DNA of 16,546 nucleotides from Kingella pumchi (GTDB taxonomy: Bacteria > Pseudomonadota > Gammaproteobacteria > Burkholderiales > Neisseriaceae), in NCBI RefSeq assembly GCF_022288825.1, contig NZ_JAKOOW010000076.1, forward strand, positions 1 through 16,546, written 5' to 3'. This document shows, piece after piece, positions 1-8,275 of this stretch. The number at the start of each line of letters is the position of its first letter. Position 1 is the first letter of the stretch. The position numbers and the translations under genes are program-made. The notes below the pieces were generated by a model. It worked only from the letters and a program-made list of their open reading frames with translations. It did not search any database and was not told the DNA's origin.

Positions 1-212
1 GGAAAGGCAGCTTGGAAATCCAACAACCGCCCCGCTGTAAAGGTAGGCTGAAACCGGCTTTCAGGCTGCTTTTTTAGGTGTCGTTCCGAAGTGCCACCAG
101 TTCACGGCCTTGTAGGCGTGATTCGCAGCGGTTCATCAATAGTATGGGCTACCAAATGGATACCCGGTTTGCCGGTAGCCTGCTTTGTATAGGAGGAGCA
201 ACAGCAAAGCAG
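1..212 (+). promoter_or_regulatory. Cobalamin-riboswitch-like leader, 5' end cut by window edge
   Basis: Several blocks follow the order of the cobalamin riboswitch consensus: GGAAA at the edge, TTGGAAATCC (12-21), CCGCCCCGCTGTAA (27-40), GCCAC (93-97), TACCCGG (161-167), then a B12-box-like TGCCGGTAGCCTGC (170-183). The family consensus from memory has AATCC, CCCGC-ACTGTAA, GCCACTG and AGYCAGGAGACCTGCC. The ACTGTAA block and B12 box are imperfect here, and a DUS (60-69) sits in the variable part. The outermost 5' helix strand would lie before base 1. An inverted repeat CTGCTTTG/CAAAGCAG (180-187, 205-212) encloses GGAGGAG. No open reading frame follows on this strand, only a terminator at 280-320 and the 3' end of a converging gene. 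It may therefore be an orphan or decayed leader, or one driving a short RNA. A covariance-model search was not possible. Confidence 0.45.
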
Positions 213-279
213 CCTGAAACCTGAAAGACGCCAAGAATCGCAATCGCAGCCGGTTCCTATATCTTTACCGCAAAAATTT

Positions 280-320
280 ACTCGGGATTTCGTTCGGTGA
301 CGGAAGCCCGAGTTTGTTTT
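280..320 (+). terminator. Intrinsic terminator at the 3' end of the ABC gene, possibly bidirectional
   Basis: ACTCGGG (280-286) pairs with CCCGAGT (307-313), extended inward by TTTC/GGAA, and is followed by TTGTTTT on the + strand. On the minus strand the same stem lies about ten bases after the ABC transporter stop and is followed by AAATTTTT, a weaker tail. It can therefore end the rightward leader transcript and probably the ABC transcript too. It contains no DUS, unlike most terminators here. Confidence 0.7.
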
Positions 321-324
321 ATCT

Positions 325-2079
325 TCAAGCGATGAGGATGCTGCGTTTATGATAGGCAGCGAGTGTGCAGCGGTGGCCGATGCTGACTAAGGTGCTGTCG
401 GGCAGGCGCTTGAGTAACAGCTGGTAGAGCGTTTCTTCGGTCGGCTCATCGAGGGCGGCGGTGGATTCATCCAGCAAAACCAGGCGGGGGCGGGCGAGCA
501 GGATGCGGATAAAGGCGATGCGCTGCAGTTCGCCCGGGGAAAGACGGTGCTGCCAGTCGTCGGTAATATCCAAATACGGCAGCCATTTTTCCATGCAGCA
601 GTCCCGCATGGCATTTTCCAAATCAGGGTGTTGCGGATCAATATCGGGATAGCACACCGCTTCGCGCAGGCTGCCTTGCGGAACATAGGGCCGCTGCGGG
701 ACAAACATAATGTCTTCTTGCGGCGGGGCGCTGATTTCGCCGCTGACGCCGAATGGCCACAAACCGGCTAGGGCGCGCAGCAGGGAAGTTTTGCCGCAGC
801 CTGAAGCGCCTTGTATCAGCAGGCTGTCGCCGGGGGCGGCTTGTAGGTTGATGTTTTCGATTAGGGCATCGCCATTGCTGCGGTACAGAGAGAGTTTATC
901 GACTTTCAGGCTGCCTTCGCTTACCTGCCGGCGGACTTCAGCCGGGCTGCTTTCAGGCTGCATGCTGTCGAAAAAGCCGCTCAAGCGCTCCAAGCGGGCG
1001 CGGTAGGCGGTGAATTTGCCGTAGAAATTGCGAAAGAAAGACAGGCTGCGCTGCAGGCGGGTAAAGGCCTGCACGGTTTGGTGCATATCGCCGATTTTGA
1101 TTTGGCCAGCGAAAAAACGCGGCGCCTGCAGCATCAGAGGCAGCAGCTGCACGCCCTGGGTAAGCATGGTGTTGTAGCCGCCCAGCGCCACGCTTTGGCG
1201 GGCGATACGCCAGCGGTTACGGATTACGGCACGGAAGCTGTCGCTGAGTTTGGCTTCTTCGCCGGCTTCGCCGTGGTAAAACGCGATGCTTTCGGCATGG
1301 TCGCGCACGCGGATGAGGGCGTAACGGTAATCGCCGTTGAGTTTTTCGTTTTCAAAATTGTGGCGGATCAGCGGCCGGCCGACCCACATCGCGCCAACGG
1401 TGGAAAGCAGGGCGAAGATAAAGACGAAAAAGACGATGCCGCGCGGAATTTCGTAGCCCAAGATGCTGAGAATGCCGGAAAGCCCCCACAGCACGATGGT
1501 AAATTCGATGGCGGTTACCACCGATTCGATCATGCCGCGCACAAATTCGATGGACGAAGCGATAAAGTCCTGCGCATCCTGCTGGATACGCTGGTCGATA
1601 TTGTCGGGCGCGGCGCGGCGCATATGCAGGCGGTAGTAGTTTTTATCGGCCATCCAGCGCGAAACCAGCACTTGGTTGAGCCGCTGCGACCATTTGATTG
1701 CCAGCGCCTGATCGAGAAAATCGTTGATGATGCCGTTGAGCGTGCGCAGGGTTACCACCGCGGCGTTAATCAGGGCGAAAAACCAAAAAGCCTGCGCTTT
1801 GGCGTCCTGCAAAGCGCTGTAAAGGCCGTTGTAGAAAAACGTGTTGAGCACGTTCAGGCGGATTTCGGTCAGCAGCAGCACCAGGATAAACAGCATAAAC
1901 AGCGCGATTTTCAGGCTGCCGCTGCGGTTAAGGCAGGGGCGGGTGATCTGCCAGAATTCGCGGCCGAAGCGGGTACGCGACACCAGCAGGACAACCACCG
2001 CCAGCGCAACAACCACGCCGAGCAGGCTTTGCAGCAGCCACATCGGGCTGGAATTCAGTTCGATTTGCCATTTCTGCAT
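325..2079 (-). CDS. ABC transporter, fused permease-ATPase, YddA/SbmA-BacA/ABCD type
   Basis: A 584-residue inner-membrane half-transporter, expected to act as a homodimer. Hydrophobic segments lie near residues 13-34, 57-76, 97-112, 185-206, 212-234 and about 307-325. The stretch RYALIRVRDHAESIAFY (252-268) is the EAA-like loop typical of peroxisomal ABCD, YddA and SbmA/BacA proteins. The ATPase domain has Walker A GASGCGKT (424-431), Q-loop PQRPY, signature LSPGE (513-517), Walker B LVLLDE (533-538) and switch His569, so it looks active. Known members handle peptides, acyl-CoAs or, for Rv1819c, cobalamin; E. coli yddA sits beside a TonB-dependent receptor gene. Here the receptor lies directly upstream, 114 bp away. 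The substrate cannot be read from sequence. No good ribosome-binding site precedes the ATG; it was chosen because the first membrane segment follows directly. DUS inside the gene encode GSLK twice. Confidence 0.85.
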   Translation of the reverse strand: MQKWQIELNSSPMWLLQSLLGVVVALAVVVLLVSRTRFGREFWQITRPCLNRSGSLKIALFMLFILVLLLTEIRLNVLNTFFYNGLYSALQDAKAQAFWFFALINAAVVTLRTLNGIINDFLDQALAIKWSQRLNQVLVSRWMADKNYYRLHMRRAAPDNIDQRIQQDAQDFIASSIEFVRGMIESVVTAIEFTIVLWGLSGILSILGYEIPRGIVFFVFIFALLSTVGAMWVGRPLIRHNFENEKLNGDYRYALIRVRDHAESIAFYHGEAGEEAKLSDSFRAVIRNRWRIARQSVALGGYNTMLTQGVQLLPLMLQAPRFFAGQIKIGDMHQTVQAFTRLQRSLSFFRNFYGKFTAYRARLERLSGFFDSMQPESSPAEVRRQVSEGSLKVDKLSLYRSNGDALIENINLQAAPGDSLLIQGASGCGKTSLLRALAGLWPFGVSGEISAPPQEDIMFVPQRPYVPQGSLREAVCYPDIDPQHPDLENAMRDCCMEKWLPYLDITDDWQHRLSPGELQRIAFIRILLARPRLVLLDESTAALDEPTEETLYQLLLKRLPDSTLVSIGHRCTLAAYHKRSILIA

Positions 2080-2111
2080 GGAGAAAACCAGTATAAAAAG
2101 GGGAAAAACGG

Positions 2112-2148
2112 TTTTCAGGCTGCCTATGGCGGATAGGCAGCCTGAAAA
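2112..2148 (-). terminator. DUS-pair hairpin between receptor and ABC genes
   Basis: A perfect 16-bp inverted repeat TTTTCAGGCTGCCTAT/ATAGGCAGCCTGAAAA with a 5-base loop. Each arm holds a full AGGCAGCCTGAA. On the minus strand it lies about 45 bases after the receptor stop and is followed by CCGTTTTTCCCCTTTTT. It could end receptor transcripts or only attenuate them before the ABC gene, for which I see no separate strong promoter. Confidence 0.75.
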
Positions 2149-2193
2149 GGGAAAGCGGCAGGCGGCAGTGGACGGCTGCGGCCTGCCGACGCT

Positions 2194-4404
2194 TTAAAAC
2201 GCGTATTCGGCTTTCAGCCAGAAGGTGCGCGGCATACCGACTACGGCGAAGCTGCGGTCAAAGCGACCACGCTGAATTTGCCAGTAGTGTTTGTTGAACA
2301 GATTTTCTACTGCAGTGCCGATAGTAAGAGTATTGCCACCCAGTGTGGTTTTGTAGCGTGCGCCAATATCAACTAATGTGTAGGATGGCAGTTTGTATTT
2401 CTGTTCGGCGTCCTGATAGGACTTGCCGTAGTGCTGCACGTTGGCGTTGAGCGTCAGACCTTTGGCAAACGGAGTGTCCCATTCCACGCCGACTTTGGCG
2501 ATGAATTTCGGGCTGGTGACCTGATGGCCTTTGCGGACGATGTTGTCGTCCCATTTTGGGAAGTTAATCAGGTCGGAGCGGATGAAACTCATGCCGACGC
2601 TGGGACGCAGGGTTTTACCTAGCAGATTGGCGTAAGCGTTGAGTTCCAGGCCGCGGTAACGCTCTTTGCCGTGTTCTTCGCCGGCTTTGGCCAAGCCTGC
2701 TGCGTTTAGGCGGGCGTAATCCGTGCCGTTTCTCGTGTTGCCACGCCAGTAGCCCGGGCGGGTGATTTGGTAAATGTTGGCGGAGGTGACGATGTCGCCC
2801 CAGTTTTTGCGCACGCCCAGTTCGATTTGTTTGCTGACGCGGGGTTTGGAAGCATTGCCGTCTTCGTCCACTTCGCCAGGTTCAAGGTCTTCCATGTAGT
2901 TGCCGTAAACCACGAAATCCGGCGAGGGCACCCACGAGGCGGCCAGCATCGGGCCGAAGCGTTTTTTGCTGTTTTTGTCGCCTGTGCGGTAGTCGTCCTG
3001 TTTCACCCACTGGTAGCGTCCGCCCAAAGTCAGACGGATGGTGTTGTTGTTGAAACCCAAAGTGTCGGATACGGCGATGCTCGGGGTGGTCTGTTTCATG
3101 TCAACGGTTTGGCGGGTGGCGGATGAGATGCGCGGGGTGAGGCCGGAGAAATCGGGCGCGTAAATTGTATGGCCGCGCAATGGGTCGCCGTAGTTGAGCG
3201 GGCCGCTTTTGTGGTCGCGCGAACGGGAAACATAGTCGAACGAGGCTGCCCAGTTATGCACAACCGGGCCGGTTTCAAACTCGCCGCGCGCTTTTAAAGT
3301 ACCGCTGGTGGTGCGGGAGCGGATATCCCAAGGTGATGCCGCGGCAGCCGCATATTGCCCTGTAGTCGGGTTAATCATACGCAACTGGGTAAAGCCACCC
3401 GCATATTTCGATTCCATATAGCCGATACCGCCGGAGAGCTGCATGTTCCAGTCGGTGTCGTATTCAAACGTGGCCATGTTGGTAACGGTGCGGGTGGTCT
3501 GCTCCTGCCAGCTCGGCACCAGATTGATTTTGCCGTCGGGTGCTTTGGGGAAGGCGAAGGCGTAGTTTTGCATGTCTTGGAAACGGGCGCGGCTGCCTTC
3601 GGTGTTGCGGTGGTTGTACATGAAGTCGTACGACACGCGCAGTTTTTCGCCGCGATAGTCGGCGTTCAGGCCGAATTCCTGGTTGTCTTCCTTATAGCCG
3701 TGGCGCGGTGTGTTGCCGTGGCGGTATTTGCCGGTTGCACGCACACCCCATTCTTTGTTCGCGCCGAAACGCTGCCCGAAATCAAACGAAGCCTGCGGAC
3801 GGCTTTTGCCGAACCAACCCAAGCCGATTTTGCGGTTGCCTTCGTCGGACGCTTTTTTGGTTTCGATATTGACGGAAGAACCGGTTGCTCCTTCGGGATC
3901 CATGCCGGTGGTCGAACTGGATGCGCCTTTAATCAGCTGTGCGGAAGCCACGTTGGCGGTAGGCGTATGCCAGTAGGAATACAGACCGGGCAGACCGTTG
4001 ATACTGAACTGCTTGGCGTCCAATTGCAGACCGCGCACATACAGCCCCTGCAAGGTATTGCTTTCACCGCCAAACTGCATAACTGACGCATCAGTTTTGG
4101 CAATCGTATCCACTAGTGTACGCGACGCATTGTTTTCCAATACTTTTTCATCGTAGTTCACCACGGTAATCGGCGCGGTAAAGGCATTAGCACGACCGAG
4201 CAGACCCAAATTCACGCGGTCGCGCAAGTCGCCGTCGCTGGCGATGGAGTAAGACTTGGCGGCGCGCACGCGCTTGGGATCGGCTTTGATTTTGACCGTT
4301 TGCAGCTCTTGGCCGTCGCCGGTTGGTGCGGCATCGTCGGCAAAGGCGGCGGGCACCATGCCCAGCGCCATCATCACGGCGAGTGTGGGTGTTTTCAATT
4401 TCAT
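2194..4404 (-). CDS. TonB-dependent outer-membrane receptor, siderophore-type
   Basis: A 736-residue gated porin that would bring a scarce ligand across the outer membrane using TonB-ExbBD energy. A signal peptide (hydrophobic core LAVMMALGMVPAA, cleavage probably after A22) is followed by QTVKIKA, a plausible TonB box. The plug domain follows (roughly 70-185) with TAPITVV, LYVRGLQLDA, NGLPG and the IKGASSSTTGMDPEGATGSSVNIETKK block. The rest is beta-barrel with alternating aromatic strands, ending in phenylalanine as barrel proteins do. It resembles the FhuE/FoxA-like TonB-siderophore class more than BtuB or heme receptors, but ligand identity is inference. The next gene downstream is an ABC transporter, suggesting a two-step uptake route. 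The gene contains no DUS and has AT-rich patches. The ribosome-binding site before the ATG is poor. Confidence 0.88.
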   Translation of the reverse strand: MKLKTPTLAVMMALGMVPAAFADDAAPTGDGQELQTVKIKADPKRVRAAKSYSIASDGDLRDRVNLGLLGRANAFTAPITVVNYDEKVLENNASRTLVDTIAKTDASVMQFGGESNTLQGLYVRGLQLDAKQFSINGLPGLYSYWHTPTANVASAQLIKGASSSTTGMDPEGATGSSVNIETKKASDEGNRKIGLGWFGKSRPQASFDFGQRFGANKEWGVRATGKYRHGNTPRHGYKEDNQEFGLNADYRGEKLRVSYDFMYNHRNTEGSRARFQDMQNYAFAFPKAPDGKINLVPSWQEQTTRTVTNMATFEYDTDWNMQLSGGIGYMESKYAGGFTQLRMINPTTGQYAAAAASPWDIRSRTTSGTLKARGEFETGPVVHNWAASFDYVSRSRDHKSGPLNYGDPLRGHTIYAPDFSGLTPRISSATRQTVDMKQTTPSIAVSDTLGFNNNTIRLTLGGRYQWVKQDDYRTGDKNSKKRFGPMLAASWVPSPDFVVYGNYMEDLEPGEVDEDGNASKPRVSKQIELGVRKNWGDIVTSANIYQITRPGYWRGNTRNGTDYARLNAAGLAKAGEEHGKERYRGLELNAYANLLGKTLRPSVGMSFIRSDLINFPKWDDNIVRKGHQVTSPKFIAKVGVEWDTPFAKGLTLNANVQHYGKSYQDAEQKYKLPSYTLVDIGARYKTTLGGNTLTIGTAVENLFNKHYWQIQRGRFDRSFAVVGMPRTFWLKAEYAF

Positions 4405-4441
4405 AATGAATAAAAAGGATTCGCAAAATAAGGGGACGCGG

Positions 4442-4469
4442 ATTGTAGCGTATTTTTTAAAATACTCAA
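4442..4469 (-). promoter_or_regulatory. Receptor-gene promoter with a palindrome in its spacer
   Basis: On the minus strand, TTGAGT (4464-4469) and TACAAT (4442-4447) are 16 bases apart, about 38 bases before the receptor ATG. The spacer carries an inverted repeat GTATTTT-TT-AAAATAC (4450-4465). A repressor bound there would block RNA polymerase. It does not clearly match the classical Fur box, so the regulator is unknown. Confidence 0.6.
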
Positions 4470-4495
4470 GATGATGCCCGAAGCGCTGCCGATGC

Positions 4496-4738
4496 TTTTT
4501 CAGGCTGCCTGCAGGCAGGCGCAGCCTGAAAAACCGTGTTGATATTGCGCTTCTTTTTGCCGGACGCCGTTTTCAGGCTGCTTAAGATTTACGAAAATCC
4601 AACACAAATACTGCCATTCTTAACAAAAGTTTTCGCAACATGCAGGCAGCCTGAAAGCATTTTTTTGCGTTTTCAGGCTGCTTTGGCGCGCAGGCAGCCT
4701 GAAAAAAAGCCGGCGGACAGGTTTTTTCAGGCTGCCCA
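4496..4738. repeat. Seven DUS copies between divergent genes
   Basis: Seven DUS cores lie here in both orientations. They include an inverted pair (4496-4508 with 4521-4533) enclosing CTGCCTGCAGGCAG, and a looser pair near 4670-4700. The rest of the 453-bp gap (4405-4857) holds only the two promoters; I see no gene in it. Because transcription diverges from this gap, these hairpins are not needed as terminators for flanking genes. Confidence 0.85.
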
Positions 4739-4787
4739 AGCCGTTTTGGCGATTAAATAAATTCATGGCTGCGGCAGGTGAAAAGCG

Positions 4788-4793
4788 TATAAT
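4788..4793 (+). promoter_or_regulatory. -10 element for ccoGH
   Basis: A perfect TATAAT lies 65 bases before the ccoG start. No convincing -35 lies 16-18 bases upstream, and I see no FNR-type palindrome (TTGAT-N4-ATCAA), so activator dependence is possible but not shown. Confidence 0.5.
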
Positions 4794-4857
4794 TCCGCCC
4801 GGTTTCATACCGACAGATAACAGCTCTTTACAAAGAGCGGCATTTCAGGAAACAACC

Positions 4858-6489
<1,632 letters not shown>

Positions 6490-6491
6490 GC

Positions 6492-7082
6492 ATGCCAGCG
6501 CCGCAGCCGGACAAAAAACCGTGGTATCGCCATCCCATCCCGTGGCTGCTGTTTGCCGGCCCGCTGATTGTGGTGGCCGCCAGTTTCATCACCCTGAAAA
6601 TCGCCCTGAACAACAACAGCGACGTTGTTACCGACGACTACTACAAAGACGGCAAACACATCAATCTGCAGCTTGACCGCGACCGCGAAGCCGCCCGCCG
6701 CGGCATCAGCGCCCATGTGCTGTTCAACAGCGAAGGCAGCGGCGCCAAAGTGTTTATCGGCGGCCGCTTCGACCGCAAAGTCCCGCTCAAGCTGCTGCTG
6801 CTGCATCCTGCACGCAAAGCAGACGACCAAAGCATCGAGCTTAAAATCAAGCCCGATGCCGGCCAAGACGGCATGACCGAATACAGCGCCGTGTTCAAAG
6901 CGCCGCTGCCCTCTGCCGTGCACTGGTATGTGCGCATCGAAGATGGCGCCGGCCAATGGCGGGTGGAAAACAAATGGCTGCCCAAGAAGGGGCCGGCAGT
7001 CAGCCTGAATGCCGATATGGCATTGCTGGACGACGAAGCGTCCGCTGCTTCCGCCGCCGCCGTTTCCGCGCTGTCCGAGTAG
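6492..7082 (+). CDS. ccoH: CcoH/FixH-family cbb3 oxidase assembly protein
   Basis: A 196-residue single-pass membrane protein. A short cytoplasmic start (KKPWYRHPIPW) leads into one membrane helix (about 19-40), then the family-typical DDYYKDGKHIN segment (48-58) and a periplasmic beta-rich FixH domain ending near residue 170. The last 25 residues are Ala/Ser-rich and probably disordered. FixH/CcoH stabilises the cbb3 oxidase complex during assembly. The ribosome-binding site GGAGAA overlaps the ccoG stop, so the two genes form one coupled operon, closed by the hairpin at 7099-7152. Confidence 0.88.
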   Translation: MPAPQPDKKPWYRHPIPWLLFAGPLIVVAASFITLKIALNNNSDVVTDDYYKDGKHINLQLDRDREAARRGISAHVLFNSEGSGAKVFIGGRFDRKVPLKLLLLHPARKADDQSIELKIKPDAGQDGMTEYSAVFKAPLPSAVHWYVRIEDGAGQWRVENKWLPKKGPAVSLNADMALLDDEASAASAAAVSALSE

Positions 7083-7098
7083 TCTGCCGGCGCCCAAA

Positions 7099-7152
7099 CT
7101 TTCAGGCTGCTTTGCTTAGAACAAAAGCAAAGCAGTCTGAAAGCCTTTTTTT
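7099..7152 (+). terminator. ccoGH terminator from a DUS pair, one arm mutated
   Basis: A 17-bp stem (7099-7115 with 7127-7143), 11-base loop, then CC and seven T. The left arm holds TTCAGGCTGC; the right arm reads GCAGTCTGAA, so the stem keeps a G-U pair while the right arm is no longer a perfect DUS. Confidence 0.88.
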
Positions 7153-7159
7153 ACCGTCC

Positions 7160-7260
7160 AAAGCAGCCTGAAAGCAAAAAAACGCCTTTCAGGCTGCTTT
7201 GCCGTTATCGGCGCCGCCAAAGGCAGCCTGAAAAGCGGAGCCGGTTTTTCAGGCTGCCTT
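7160..7260. repeat. Two further DUS inverted pairs in tandem
   Basis: Two perfect 15-bp stems, 7160-7174 with 7186-7200 and 7220-7234 with 7246-7260, each with an 11-base loop. Neither has a T-run, so both are poor terminators. The 365-bp gap 7083-7447 has no gene I can support; 7261-7380 contains one single DUS (near 7340) and nothing else I recognise. Confidence 0.85.
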
Positions 7261-7380
7261 AATCGCTCAGCGTGGCGGGCGGCAAGCCGGAAGATACAAA
7301 CGGCTGCGGTTGGGCATTGCGGCAAGCGGCGAGCTAAGGGCAGCCTGAAAAAAACCGCCTGCGAATGGATAACAAACCAA

Positions 7381-7430
7381 GCAAAAGGCAGCCTGAAAAG
7401 CACCAATCTGCTTTTCAGGCTGCCTTTTGC
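7381..7430 (-). terminator. rnhA 3' hairpin, DUS pair
   Basis: A perfect 20-bp inverted repeat (7381-7400 with 7411-7430) with a 10-base loop, starting 17 bases beyond the rnhA stop. The stem ends in TTTTGC on the minus strand but no longer T-tract follows, so termination strength is uncertain. Confidence 0.6.
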
Positions 7431-7447
7431 TGCGGCGGGCGGCGGGT

Positions 7448-7894
7448 TCAGGCTGCCGCCGCCTGCGCCGCGCCGCGGTTGGCCAGTTCGTCGGCGCGCT
7501 CGTTCTCGGGGTGGCCGGTATGGCCGCGCACCCACTGCCATTCGATTTGGTGTTGCGCGGCCAGGCTGTCGAGCCGCTGCCACAGCTCGGCGTTTTTCAC
7601 CGGCTGTTTGGCGGCGGTTTTCCAGCCGTTGCGCTTCCAGCCGTGTATCCATTTTTCCATGCCGTTTTTCACATATTGCGAGTCGGTGCAGATTACGACG
7701 CGGCAGGGGCGCGTGAGCGCGACCAGCCCTTCGATTACCGCCGAGAGTTCCATGCGGTTGTTGGTGGTTTGCGCTTCGCCGCCGAACAGTTCTTTTTCGT
7801 GGCGGCCGTAGCGCATCAGCACCCCCCAGCCGCCGGGGCCGGGATTGCCTTTGCAGGCGCCGTCGGTGTAAAGGTAAACGCTGGGTGCGGACAT
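7448..7894 (-). CDS. rnhA: Ribonuclease HI
   Basis: A 148-residue enzyme that cuts the RNA strand of RNA-DNA hybrids in the cytoplasm, removing R-loops and primers. All hallmark residues are present: D11 in YTDGACKGNPGPGG, E49 in NNRMEL, D71 in TDSQYV, H125 in RGHTGHPEN and D135 in ERADELAN. Length is normal for the short bacterial form. GAAAGG precedes the ATG. The end is odd: the last codons GCA GCC TGA are a DUS (rc of TTCAGGCTGCC), giving an Ala-rich tail and the stop codon from the uptake sequence. A near-palindromic DUS (7932-7946) lies in the 5' leader. Confidence 0.96.
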   Translation of the reverse strand: MSAPSVYLYTDGACKGNPGPGGWGVLMRYGRHEKELFGGEAQTTNNRMELSAVIEGLVALTRPCRVVICTDSQYVKNGMEKWIHGWKRNGWKTAAKQPVKNAELWQRLDSLAAQHQIEWQWVRGHTGHPENERADELANRGAAQAAAA

Positions 7895-8000
7895 GGCCGG
7901 CCTTTCGTTGTGCTGTTGCCGCAGCAGGCGTTTCAGGCAGCCTGAAAACGCTGCGGGCAGATGTTAAAAAACGGCAAATTCGGGTAAACTGCCGCCCGTT

Positions 8001-8249
8001 TTATCCCTTCTCGCGGAAAAAAGCGTAGGCCGCATCTTGGAACAGTTCGGCGTGCAGGCTGTTGCCGTAGGAAAGCTCGGCCACTTCGTCTTCAAAAGCA
8101 GCCTGAATCGACTCGGCCGCATCCTGCGCGGTTTCGGGCGGCAGCACCCGCAGCAGCCCTTTGAATGCCGCCGCCAGCACGCGGTTTTGCATATTCAGCT
8201 CATCGATCGACTGCTCGAGATAGCCCAAACGCTGTTCCAACTGTTCCAC
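8001..8249 (-). CDS. Small unknown protein with coiled-coil start
   Basis: An 82-residue acidic, soluble protein I do not recognise. Residues 1-30 (LEQRLGYLEQSIDELNMQNRV region) have heptad spacing and probably form a coiled coil, faintly like SlyX; the rest is mostly helical with many Glu/Asp. The start is GTG, supported by AAGG eight bases upstream and by a good promoter just before it. A DUS lies inside the gene and encodes IQAA. It lies 106 bp upstream of rnhA on the same strand and diverges from the 265-residue gene. I see no catalytic motif. Confidence 0.7.
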   Translation of the reverse strand: MEQLEQRLGYLEQSIDELNMQNRVLAAAFKGLLRVLPPETAQDAAESIQAAFEDEVAELSYGNSLHAELFQDAAYAFFREKG

Positions 8250-8275
8250 GGTATCGCCTTTCCAAAAAAGCGCGC

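Noticed and set aside
4187..4426. Short minus-strand frame overlapping the receptor start
   Set aside because: Arg-rich shadow of the signal-peptide and TonB-box region in another frame; no coding signature.
4450..4465. Fur box
   Set aside because: The palindrome arms do not fit the GATAAT-type hexamers; kept only as an operator of unknown regulator.
4765..4857. Earlier in-frame ATG for ccoG
   Set aside because: It lies upstream of the TATAAT, has no ribosome-binding site, and the added residues are not protein-like; ATG 4858 has AGGAA before it.
4741..4857. FNR site before ccoGH
   Set aside because: Looked for TTGAT-N4-ATCAA because cbb3 genes are often oxygen-controlled; none found.
7160..7260. 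Tandem intrinsic terminators
   Set aside because: Perfect stems but no T-tract on either strand, so listed as repeats.
7099..7430. CRISPR-like array
   Set aside because: The repeated units are 10-12-bp DUS in alternating orientation with irregular spacing, not direct repeats with equal spacers.
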